Shown piece by piece: positions 1 to 7,927 of a DNA stretch of 64,000 nucleotides. This stretch comes from Trichomonas vaginalis G3. Its lineage: Eukaryota; Parabasalia; Trichomonadida; Trichomonadidae. The DNA lies in NCBI RefSeq assembly GCF_026262505.1, contig NC_067206.1, forward strand, positions 5,918,879 to 5,982,878, given 5' to 3'. The notes under the pieces were generated by a model, which had not been told where the DNA came from, searched no databases, and was given only the letters and a program-made list of their open reading frames with translations. A program made the position numbers and the translations under genes. The first letter of the stretch is position 1. Each line of letters starts with the position of its first letter.

Positions 1-420
1 ATGGTCAGCCTTCATAAGTTCCTGAAAATCTCTCAAATTGTCAGGAAAATGAGGCATCATTTCGTGAAGTTTGTCACTTGCTTTAGTAATCATATCCATT
101 ATCATCTTATTCGAAAGTAAACGTCTTGATTTAATTTGGTCGTCGATTTGCTGTAATAATGTCGCAAGGCTGCAGCCGAGTTCGGTATTTTCACCAATAG
201 CACGAATACAATCGTTGAAAGAAATGGTAAGAGCATCCAACCACTGTTGAGATGATTTAAAGTCGCCTCTTTTAAGAGCTTCTCTGCAACCATTAAATAA
301 CGTTGCAAATTTAGAATTCGGAGGAGCATTTTTGAAACTCTTTTCGACAAATTGACCTATTGAGGAGCCTACAACATTATCATATATTTTCAAACATTGA
401 GACATCTCAGTAAGATCCAT
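1..420 (-). CDS. Unrecognised protein, N-terminal 140 residues (runs off the left edge)
   Basis: The minus strand is open from an ATG at 420 to the window edge without a stop, giving 140 residues that begin MDLTEMSQCLKIYDN. The sequence looks helical and soluble, with a conserved-looking GCREALKRGDFKSSQQWLDAL stretch, and shows no signal peptide or membrane segment. A clean open frame over the whole stretch and an AT-rich 5' flank support a real gene. I do not recognise the family; a helical-bundle or BAR-like fold is only a guess. The next sequence upstream is the TIR element starting near 530, so the promoter must lie within about 110 bp or inside that element. Confidence 0.7.
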   Translation of the reverse strand, partial: MDLTEMSQCLKIYDNVVGSSIGQFVEKSFKNAPPNSKFATLFNGCREALKRGDFKSSQQWLDALTISFNDCIRAIGENTELGCSLATLLQQIDDQIKSRRLLSNKMIMDMITKASDKLHEMMPHFPDNLRDFQELMKADH

Positions 421-529
421 GATTTTTAGACTTTTTTTTTCTTTTTGACAGATTTTTTTTTGTAAACTTACAAAAAAACAAAATCAAGATGATAAATAAG
501 AAAGATAAAAAGAATAGCGCCATAATTAA

Positions 530-1578
530 GGGTTTCGTTTTGCGAAAAAAACGTACAATACGCAATTTCGCTAAAAAAACATTTAGCTAGCAATTTCGAC
601 ATTTGACTCCACTCAAGACGTCACTTTTTTAATTTTGCGGTATCATATTTTTGGAAAATCTTTATGAATACTATATAAAAAGTCTCTTTAATATCTATAT
701 TTCATATTTTTATCGATTTTTAAAGTTTTTGCGAAAAGTATTCAATTATTTTTGCTATTTTGTCGGGTAAATGTCAGATTTGCGACATTTTCTGATATGA
801 TATTCAGATTCTACGTTGATAATAATGCTTATAGAACCCTCTTGCTATTGTGTCAAAATTGCGAAACCGATAGCAAAAATATCTCGCAATATCAAAATTG
901 AGATATTGAGTGAATTATGCATTATAGAGATTAAAAATCTGATTTGTGAAAACATCTCATCAGTTTCTAGCTAATTCAAAAAATCTTTACTATTTTATTC
1001 GATTAAAATGAAAAGGGAATAGTTTCATTATGCTTTAAATGACAGCCTTATAATATAATCATAGTTTTCGCTCAATATGCAGCATTTTTTTTTCGAAATC
1101 TATGGTCAATATCCTAAATACTGATTGCTTTGCATTCATATCTCTTACATTTTCTATACCCACATCACTATTCATTGCTATTCCTATCTTTTTCATTTTT
1201 GTTTGTTTCTCATAATTTCTCAAAAACATGATAACTTGATATTTGTAAATATCATACTTTATAACGTAAATAAGAACTTGACCTATTAAGAAAAGCAGTA
1301 ATGAAAAGAAAATCTGAAATTCATAAAAATTACAAGTTTCTGATGACAATTAGCTTAATTAAACCAGGTACAAGATTATATAATTGTATTTTCTATCCAA
1401 TTATCCATATAATATCTTATCCAGAAAAAATAACTTGATCAATACCAAATGATTTTTTAACTAGTAAATAAAGTATTTTCTTTACACACACATTGTATAT
1501 CATAGTTTTTTTTTGGTTTCGCAAAACATCCAAAAACAAATATGCTATAAAAGTGACAATTTTAGCAAAACGAAACCC
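530..1578. mobile_element. TTAA-flanked TIR element, about 1.05 kb, probably non-autonomous
   Basis: GGGTTTCGTTTTGC at 530-543 is repeated exactly, inverted, at 1565-1578. The left copy is preceded by TTAA and the right copy is followed by TTAC, consistent with a TTAA target duplication with one changed base. Sub-terminal sequences around 850-880 and 1515-1535 repeat fragments of the same GTTTCGCAAAAC motif. The interior is AT-rich and carries no transposase. The TTAA-GGG terminus is shared with the larger transposon at 31668-36204, suggesting the same superfamily (Kolobok-like or piggyBac-like by target site). Superfamily assignment is inference. Confidence 0.6.
1059..1349 (-). CDS. Possible small membrane-protein fragment inside the TIR element
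   Basis: A 96-codon open frame with one strongly hydrophobic segment (FFSLLLFLIGQVLIYVI) followed by a basic, soluble tail. It starts right after a stop with TTG rather than ATG, and the first internal ATG removes the hydrophobic segment. An Inr-like TGTCACTTTT lies on the same strand at 1549-1558, 200 bp upstream. It may be a remnant of a membrane protein captured by the element, or a chance frame in AT-rich DNA. No family recognised. Confidence 0.2.
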   Translation of the reverse strand: MSSETCNFYEFQIFFSLLLFLIGQVLIYVIKYDIYKYQVIMFLRNYEKQTKMKKIGIAMNSDVGIENVRDMNAKQSVFRILTIDFEKKMLHIERKL

Positions 1579-1800
1579 TTACCATAATTTAAAAACTATC
1601 ATTGAATACCAAATCTTGCATTAATATGGAAATAAATTTTCTAAGACAGTCCATTAATAACACATCTATACTGTCTCAAGACTAGTGATGAAAATGCACC
1701 AGCCTAATTCATATAGATTGATTTCAAATAAAAATAATTTTGTAATTTTAACATTTATTAAATAAAAACAAGGGTAATTTCTTATTGTAATAATTGTATG

Positions 1801-2547
1801 TTATTTCACCTTTGCGCAGCCTTTGGATTGAACAATCATGTATTCTATAAGTTTTGCAACGAGCTCTTCGTTTGAAGCGCGCCTATTTTCTACCCACTGT
1901 TTGATTTGAGGTGTTAGCTCATACTCTCCAAATGAATGAATAATAGAAGCTACAGCAATTGTTTCTTGATTCAAATGAAGCATAGATGGAGATCGTGTAC
2001 AGAGACACAAATCACGTATTATTGAATCGGTTATATTTGAAACTACTTTTTCGTCATAATTTAGTCCTTCAAAAAGATTTCCGAATTTTGTCAAGTAATA
2101 AAAGGAAAGATCCATGTTGAAATCCCATTTTATTGCATTTAAGAGGCAAATTTCTATTTCAGCTATCATATTCTTTTCTGCATCAGAAAGTTTTGTATCA
2201 TTGAAATCACGGTTTCCCATAACAAGCTGAACAAATTTCTGTGGTATATGCTTTGTAATAGCTATAGATGTTTTAGCAATTTCTTGAAAGATTAAATCAA
2301 TAGGACGATAATAATCATAAACTTTTGTGGCTAAGAATAACGATGTTGTAAGAAGCATGTAATTTGGATAAGGTGTTTTCTCCGTTTTTTCGTAATAATA
2401 ATGAAGATACAAGAAACTCGAAGCAACACACGGAGAAACGGAAAGTCCAAGATTCCTACGAGAAAATGTGACTATAGTCCATGCAACTTCGCTTGTTTTT
2501 TCGGTCCATACCCTTTCGCGTGGGTATAAAATCTTTCCTTCAGTCAT
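1801..2547 (-). CDS. Cyclin of the transcription-associated type (C/K/T/L-like)
   Basis: About 248 aa from the ATG at 2547. The frame is open further upstream to 2583, but that part overlaps the Inr, so the inner Met is the better start. It has an N-terminal cyclin box (VASSFLYLHYYYEK, LFLATKVYDYYRPIDLIF) and a second helical repeat with EIEICLLNAIKWDF, typical of cyclins C, K, T, L and H. Such cyclins bind a Cdk (Cdk7/8/9/12 class) that phosphorylates the RNA polymerase II tail. The length fits a minimal two-box cyclin without a C-terminal tail. The exact subtype cannot be set from sequence by eye. Confidence 0.75.
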   Translation of the reverse strand: MTEGKILYPRERVWTEKTSEVAWTIVTFSRRNLGLSVSPCVASSFLYLHYYYEKTEKTPYPNYMLLTTSLFLATKVYDYYRPIDLIFQEIAKTSIAITKHIPQKFVQLVMGNRDFNDTKLSDAEKNMIAEIEICLLNAIKWDFNMDLSFYYLTKFGNLFEGLNYDEKVVSNITDSIIRDLCLCTRSPSMLHLNQETIAVASIIHSFGEYELTPQIKQWVENRRASNEELVAKLIEYMIVQSKGCAKVK

Positions 2548-2560
2548 CTTTGAATTGAAG

Positions 2561-2570
2561 AAAAGTGACA
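2561..2570 (-). promoter_or_regulatory. Inr-like element of the cyclin gene
   Basis: Read on the coding strand this is TGTCACTTTT, matching the trichomonad initiator TCA(Y)T(W)(Y). The presumed +1 A is at 2566, 19 nt before the ATG at 2547, the short 5' UTR usual in Trichomonas. It decides the start codon of this gene. Confidence 0.65.
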
Positions 2571-2583
2571 CTCGATAAATCAT

Positions 2584-3231
2584 TGAGAAGATTATAAGAA
2601 CTCCAGAACATTCAATCGGCGTTATAGGGAGTATGGTGTGAACCTAATATAATCGAATATGCGAGCTATAGAAAAAATGGAGACCAACTTAGGAATTGAG
2701 TGGAGTCAATAATTTTTATTCAAAATATTTTATAGCCCTTCAAGTTATTGAATATTTTTACATTGGTTCCTTTTTATTCGTTTCAAATTTTTAATTGTTT
2801 TTGAAAATCAAAGAATACTAGACATTTCTACGAAAATATTATAGCAAAGAGGAAATATAAAAGAATTCTACAAGTTTATTTTTCCAAAAAAATCACAAAA
2901 TTTGGATTTTTTGTTGAATTTTCTAGAAATTTCATTTTATTTTTGAAAAAACAAAAAAAATTTTGGAATTTTTCCAGAAATAATTAGATGTATATAGATA
3001 ATATAAAGTCCAATATTATAATTTCTTTCAAAATTATCTGTTTTTATTAATATTTTAGATTTTAATTTCTTTATTAATGCCCAAATTTGGGCTATCAAGC
3101 AGACTTTATCCATTTGTCTCGAAAACAATAAATGTGATCAATCAATATTTGATTGATCCTGAATAGAAAAAATTATAAAATTTATTATATGATAAAAAAA
3201 CACAATAATGATAAATCTTTAGTAATAAAAA
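2584..3231. other. Intergenic spacer, nothing recognised
   Basis: AT-rich spacer between the 3' end of the LRR gene and the 5' side of the cyclin gene. It contains homopolymer runs and a 63-codon frame without homology features, which I take as chance. No RNA gene, TIR or coding signal was seen. Confidence 0.5.
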
Positions 3232-4857
3232 TCACATAAAACAGTGATCTTTCGCTAGTTGTTCGAAATCATGGTAAATTGAAGAGATGTATCTCGTTCT
3301 ATTTCTTTCTATTGTTCTTCTAAATATTTCTGGGTTCTTTGATGATGTATCCATTGAGAAGTAGCAAAGGGATGCGTTAGTGGTCAATGCCTGCGCAAAA
3401 TTTTCTGAAATTTCATCTAAGTTGTTCTGAGTAATATCGATATCTCTAAGTCCGTAATTATTCGCGATAGCTTCAGAGATCATCAATCCGAGCTCTGGTG
3501 TTAAGCTACAATTCGATAATTTCAATGATTTCAACGTTCTGTTATTTTTAATCATTCTTACAAGCGAATTAACTGATTTAGGACCAAGCGCGTTTCCACC
3601 TACAATCAGACGTTTGAGCGTATGGCTTGTTTCTGCTAAATCGAAGATAGATGACATTGTATCTTTATAAGGATCGGTTTTATTATTAGAAATATCGAGT
3701 AATTGTAATGAAAATGATTTGCTGAGTCTGTTTGAGAAGTTTTGAAGTTCTTTTTCTGAGAAAGAGTTATAACCTATTTCCAAGACTTTCAGTGTCTTAT
3801 TTTTATCCAGGAACTCAGTAAGGCTCTGGCACGATTCATCGTCTAACTCTGTATTCTTCAAATTCAGCTCTTGGAGGTAAAGATTGTTTTGTAGAGCGTG
3901 GAAAAGGGCCCAAGCGCCAAATGACTTAACGGGATTGTTGCTGAGGTTAAGAGACCTAAGCGTGCTTTGGTGCATCAAAGCAACAGCTAATTGTGCAACA
4001 TCGTGCTGTCCAATTGATGTATTTGACAAATCAAGGGACTGCAGGGACATCTGACAATCAATTGATTTAGAAATCGTAGTAACACTATCGAAATTTAACT
4101 CGCATTTCGCTAAAGAAATCGATTGAAGAGAAACAGCTTTTCTTATTGATGGAAACAAGTTATCTATAAACATAGTCGTAAGCTTATTATCATTAAATGA
4201 TACTCGCTTGATTTTAGCATTTGGATTTTCGATTAATAATTTTACAGCGATTGCGCAGTTATTTGTGAACTTTCCTGCTAAAGAAAGCTCTTCAATAACG
4301 TTATTTTCATCAAGTGCATCAACTAGATGACAAGATGACATAGCTTCGAAGCCAACTCCTTCTAAAATCACGCTTTTCAAGTATGGATTCAAACCAATCA
4401 CGGAAACAAGGTCCTTACAGGCAGAGTCAGTAATTGGATTTGATATTAAAGCGACCTGAGCGATAGGACACTCTTTTTGAATCACTTCTGTAAGAAATCC
4501 ACATCCATCAGGGCCAATCTTACCATTAGCAACTTTAAGCTTTAAAGGAGGTCTGTCTTTTGGAGCAGCGAGCATAGCTTTGGCAAATTCGTTCATATCA
4601 TAATCGCTTACAGGGCAATCTTGAAATCTAATGGATGTAATCGTAGGTCTTTGGACAACAAATGTTAAAATCTGATGAATGTTGCATAATTCTTTCGAAA
4701 GGAATGTTAATTCTTGGATATGCGAATTTTGAGGCAAATTTTCAAGAATTTGATTAATCTGTCCTTCCGAACCTACAGATTGAGGTATAATAAGACTTGT
4801 TTCCGGTGAATTCCTATCTAATATCTTTTTCATTACCCTACTAAAATCATTACTCAT
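3232..4857 (-). CDS. RNase-inhibitor-type leucine-rich-repeat protein, 541 aa
   Basis: The protein is almost entirely tandem RI-type LRRs of 27-29 residues (for example LQSLDLSNTSIGQHDVAQLA, LRSLNLSNNPVKSFGAWAL, LQELNLKNTELDDESCQSL, LKSLKLSNCSLTPELGLMI), roughly residues 50-500. There is no signal peptide or membrane anchor, so a cytoplasmic scaffold or binding role is likely; RanGAP and NLR-type LRR proteins have the same fold. No catalytic arginine finger region could be identified. The ATG at 4857 sits 29 nt downstream of an Inr and 46 bp from the ATG of the divergent PPP1R42-like gene, suggesting a shared promoter. Confidence 0.8.
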   Translation of the reverse strand: MSNDFSRVMKKILDRNSPETSLIIPQSVGSEGQINQILENLPQNSHIQELTFLSKELCNIHQILTFVVQRPTITSIRFQDCPVSDYDMNEFAKAMLAAPKDRPPLKLKVANGKIGPDGCGFLTEVIQKECPIAQVALISNPITDSACKDLVSVIGLNPYLKSVILEGVGFEAMSSCHLVDALDENNVIEELSLAGKFTNNCAIAVKLLIENPNAKIKRVSFNDNKLTTMFIDNLFPSIRKAVSLQSISLAKCELNFDSVTTISKSIDCQMSLQSLDLSNTSIGQHDVAQLAVALMHQSTLRSLNLSNNPVKSFGAWALFHALQNNLYLQELNLKNTELDDESCQSLTEFLDKNKTLKVLEIGYNSFSEKELQNFSNRLSKSFSLQLLDISNNKTDPYKDTMSSIFDLAETSHTLKRLIVGGNALGPKSVNSLVRMIKNNRTLKSLKLSNCSLTPELGLMISEAIANNYGLRDIDITQNNLDEISENFAQALTTNASLCYFSMDTSSKNPEIFRRTIERNRTRYISSIYHDFEQLAKDHCFM

Positions 4858-4880
4858 TTTTTTAGGGAATTTAGTAATAA

Positions 4881-4890
4881 AAAAGTGACA
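4881..4890 (-). promoter_or_regulatory. Inr-like element inside a 46-bp divergent promoter
   Basis: On the minus strand this reads TGTCACTTTT with the presumed +1 at 4886, 29 nt before the LRR start codon. The same ten bases lie 13 nt before the ATG (4904) of the divergent plus-strand gene, in inverted orientation. The whole intergenic space is 4858-4903. Confidence 0.6.
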
Positions 4891-4903
4891 TCTTTTTTTT
4901 ATT

Positions 4904-5686
4904 ATGATAAACGCAAAGCAATTATTAAAGAGATCGAATAGAACATTAAGGAAAAATGAAACAGTGAACGACGCTCTTGCTACATTAACACATCTTCACA
5001 TGAATGACTTGAAAATAACTGATATGCCCGATATGAGTTTGTATTTTTCCGCTGTATGCTTATATGCATATGACAATCAGATCACAAGTCTTAAAGGAAT
5101 CGAGTGCCTGGCAAAATTAGAAGAACTTCAAGCACAAAATAATAAAATTACAGAAATACCACCTTTAGGCCCATTCCAACTCATGAAAGCTGATTTACGC
5201 AACAATGAAATATCAGAAATCAAAGGATTTGATAATCAACACTTTATTTATGAATTATATTTGTCACGCCAACGTGTTCCTGAAGTAGTTTTAACACAGA
5301 ACTGCTTTATATCACTTGCCGAATCATTAGAAGTACTTGAAATGGCAGAATGTGGAATTTCCAATTTAGAAGAATTTTACTGTCTTTATCACTTACGAAT
5401 CTTGAATTTATCAGGAAATAAGATCGATTCTCTCGATAAACTTCAAGAATTACTCGCTCGTCTTCCAGAACTAGAAAAACTCGATTTGACAGGAAATCCT
5501 GTTTGTTCAGAGGTCAAATACCGCGAAAAAGTCATTGTCATGGGTAGATTTACCGAACTGGATGGAAAGGACATCCCAGAAACTCAGAGAGAAACACTTA
5601 TCCGAATGGCCTCAAGAAAAATCGCAAAACCAAAGGCACCAAAGAAAGAATTACCTCCTTCAAATTTTGTTGTTCATCATTATTAA
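4904..5686 (+). CDS. PPP1R42: PPP1R42 (LRRC67)-like SDS22-class LRR protein
   Basis: 260 aa with SDS22-type LRRs from about residue 25. Several landmarks line up with metazoan PPP1R42/LRRC67: a CL..YDNQIT repeat, a QRVPEVVL stretch, LEKLDLTGNPVC, KYREKVIVM and FTELDGKDIPETQRETL, ending in a lysine-rich tail. PPP1R42 is a protein phosphatase 1 interactor at centrosomes and flagellar bases, so a basal-body or axoneme regulatory role is plausible here. The gene is shorter than the vertebrate protein because the C-terminal tail is missing. The stop is embedded in TTAAATAAA, matching the trichomonad habit of overlapping stop and polyadenylation signal. Confidence 0.7.
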   Translation: MINAKQLLKRSNRTLRKNETVNDALATLTHLHMNDLKITDMPDMSLYFSAVCLYAYDNQITSLKGIECLAKLEELQAQNNKITEIPPLGPFQLMKADLRNNEISEIKGFDNQHFIYELYLSRQRVPEVVLTQNCFISLAESLEVLEMAECGISNLEEFYCLYHLRILNLSGNKIDSLDKLQELLARLPELEKLDLTGNPVCSEVKYREKVIVMGRFTELDGKDIPETQRETLIRMASRKIAKPKAPKKELPPSNFVVHHY

Positions 5687-5757
5687 ATAAACTTTTATTG
5701 TTGGATAAATAAATATATACATGGAACGCTGGGCGCAAAAAGTGACAAAATCTATAT

Positions 5758-5809
5758 AATGGTGAAGGAACCTAGAAGAGTTCCTTTCATTCTACGCTTT
5801 CATTGAAAG
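5758..5809 (+). ncRNA. Candidate small structured RNA downstream of PPP1R42
   Basis: AATGGTGAAGGAAC (5758-5771) pairs with GTTCCTTTCATT (5780-5791) around an 8-nt loop, and CTTTCATTGAAAG follows at 5797-5809. An AAAAAGTGACA element and a TATATAA stretch precede it within 25 nt. The arrangement of promoter-like motif plus hairpins suggests a small RNA gene, but no known RNA family is recognised and transcription is unproven. Confidence 0.25.
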
Positions 5810-6295
5810 ATGCCTCTATTTTGCCCGAAAGGTAATTATTTCGTCAACATATAAAAAATTTTGAACTTGATTATATTATCAACATTATTTTGACGAAAAC
5901 GAGAAACAGAGATATTTAAACTTGTCCATCGATTTACTCATAATAGAAGCGAATAACAACATTACAATTTCTCTTTATTACTGAAGCAAATTCATCATTA
6001 TTTTTATTGATTAACTAAAAGTTAGTTTGTTTGCTCATCGAATATTCTTTTTAAAAGTTTCTAATCTAGTTTTTATATAATACGCTATTTAAAGTCGACA
6101 TAAGAAAACCATTAAATAAGAAACCTTACCTTTGGTTCGAATCTATCTATTTTATGAGCCAATGGCACATCTTATTTATAAATATTTAACAAAACTGTAA
6201 ACTCTTTTTGTTTAAAAAATTGCTCATATTATTTCGCGTTTTTGGCTCTAAAATTTGTAAGGGAGAAGGGTCTAAGTAAATTTAATCGTCACCTC

Positions 6296-6343
6296 CTCCA
6301 CTGGGGCTCTCCGGTGGAGTTATGGTCACCAAGTGGCACCATA
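6296..6343. ncRNA. GC-rich double hairpin, candidate structured RNA
   Basis: CTCCACTGG (6296-6304) pairs with CCGGTGGAG (6311-6319) around a 6-nt loop with one wobble. TATGGT..CAC (from 6321) then pairs with GTGG..ACCATA (to 6343). Both hairpins are directly adjacent and far richer in G+C than the flanks. No match to tRNA, 5S rRNA or a spliceosomal RNA that I can identify. Strand is not determined. Confidence 0.35.
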
Positions 6344-6475
6344 TATTTTCCCTCCATTGTTCCATGTATAATTTATAATAATTCATAATGACTTAGCAAA
6401 ATGTACATTAATTGATAGCGAAATTTTGATTTCTGATATTTTTCAGATTTTTTGTAAAGTTATGAAATTTTAAAA

Positions 6476-7516
6476 ATGAGCCAAAGTATTTCTCTGAATT
6501 TCGAATACATTGGTGCTCACATCGATGATTATATTCGAAATCAAAATCTTTTTGATACATTCGATCTCGAAGACATCAAAACAATCATGAAATATTCCAA
6601 ATTAACCACAACTCAGTTCATTTCTCTTCTCAAACAATCATCACCAACTATCAGCGCCAACAAATTATATAAATGTACACGAAATGCGAAAGTTACAATC
6701 CAAAACATCGACGAGGTCTTTTCAATTCTTAAATCAGTCAAAAAATACATGAAATTCAAAGTATTTGATGGCATCATTGATTTTTAAAAGGTAAATGGTA
6801 ATGAAATGCGTAAATCTGCAGAAGAAATCACAAAACCTCAAGAACAAATCCAATCTTTTCAAATTGAACAGAATCAAACACAAGAAAACATTAATCATTC
6901 ACGAGATCTTTTAAATAAAATCTCATCACTTAAGGAATCTGATGATTTTGATAGTGTTTACAAATTCTTTGAAGAACTTTCTTCTAAAGGCAATCGCGAA
7001 ATTATCTCAAAGGCTTGTGAAGAAGGACTTTGGAAGAAGACAAACTGGCTTAAAGCTAATGTACTTCATGTTGCAAGTGACAAAAGAAATCTTAATCTTG
7101 TCAAATCACTTATTGAATGTGACTGTGATAAAGAAACAAAGTCTAATAATGGATGGACTCCACTCATTTATGCATCATATGATGGTCATCTTGAAGTTGT
7201 TAAATATCTTATCTCAGTTGGAGCTGATAAAGATGCAAAGAATAAGTATGGAAAAACTCCACTCATTTTTGCATCACAATATGGTCAACTTGAAGTTGTT
7301 AAATATCTTATCTCAGTTGGAGCTGATAAAGATGCAAAGAGTAAGTATGGAAAAACTCCACTCATTTTTGCATCACAATATGGTCAACCTGAAGTTGTTA
7401 AATATCTTATCTCAGTTGGAGCTGATAAAGATGCAAAGAATAAAAATGGATGGACTCCACTTTACATTGCAAAAAGTAATGTAAGAGATTATCTAATATC
7501 TATTGGAGCTAAGTAA
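6476..7516 (+). pseudogene. Ankyrin-repeat protein of the trichomonad family, split by one in-frame stop
   Basis: Two open stretches lie in the same frame and are separated only by a TAA after residue 103. The first (MSQSISLNFEYIGAHIDDYI...) is the N-terminal domain seen on many Trichomonas ankyrin proteins. The second continues with a coiled-coil linker (EEITKPQEQIQSFQIEQNQT) and four to five ankyrin repeats (GADKDAKNKYGKTPLIFAS). The three central repeats are nearly identical at the DNA level over a 99-bp period, so they expanded recently. The gene is either newly pseudogenised, expressed as two proteins, or read through at the TAA. The product normally would be a cytoplasmic protein-binding scaffold of unknown partner. 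Confidence 0.75.
7170..7450 (+). repeat. 99-bp tandem ankyrin-coding repeat
   Basis: Successive 33-codon units share long identical stretches such as AAATATCTTATCTCAGTTGG and GGAGCTGATAAAGATGCAAA. The near absence of synonymous differences indicates very recent duplication or gene conversion between repeats. Confidence 0.85.
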
Positions 7517-7927
7517 TCTAATCAGATAATTTTCAAAACGCGATAATGGTACTTCCATCACATTATCATCATTTAAAAGCTTGTAATTCTATATCAGATA
7601 AACAGATACGAAAAGTAAAATCTCATATGTATATAATTTAATATTAACAATAACATTTTTGTTGAGATTATAAGTATTCAATTTTTGAAAAACATATTTT
7701 TAAGGGTCCACAATCCGGCCAAGCGAAGGCTACCGTCGTTAGAAAAAAAATGAGTTTCGAGGTATTTTACCAAGGGTATACCTTATAAATCGAAAAAATT
7801 TAGCAAAATACAAGTTTGGCCCATTTTATTACAAAGCATAATAGAGCATGATTCCAAAGTATCACGCTTCAAATCTATTCTAAGGTCTGCAATCAAATTT
7901 AATTCTCTATATTATTTCAGTTCTTGT
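7517..7927. other. Intergenic spacer between convergent ankyrin genes
   Basis: AT-rich; holds a short moderately GC-rich stretch around 7709-7740 (CCGGCCAAGCGAAGGC) without an obvious fold. No gene recognised. Confidence 0.4.

Larger units (their letters stand above)
5687..6475. other. Spacer with two structured-RNA candidates and no clear gene
   Basis: No convincing reading frame. It holds an Inr-like decamer at 5737-5746 (AAAAGTGACA), a hairpin at 5758-5791, a palindrome at 5797-5809, and a GC-rich double hairpin at 6296-6343 in otherwise AT-rich DNA. These are listed separately. Confidence 0.5.

Noticed and set aside
6134-6143. GGTTCGAATC, the T-loop consensus of a tRNA
   Set aside because: Flanking bases do not form a T stem and no acceptor or anticodon arm is present.
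6942-7484. 180-codon plus-strand frame overlapping the ankyrin gene
   Set aside because: A shifted frame over the 99-bp repeats; its Leu/Ile-rich repeats mirror the ankyrin units.
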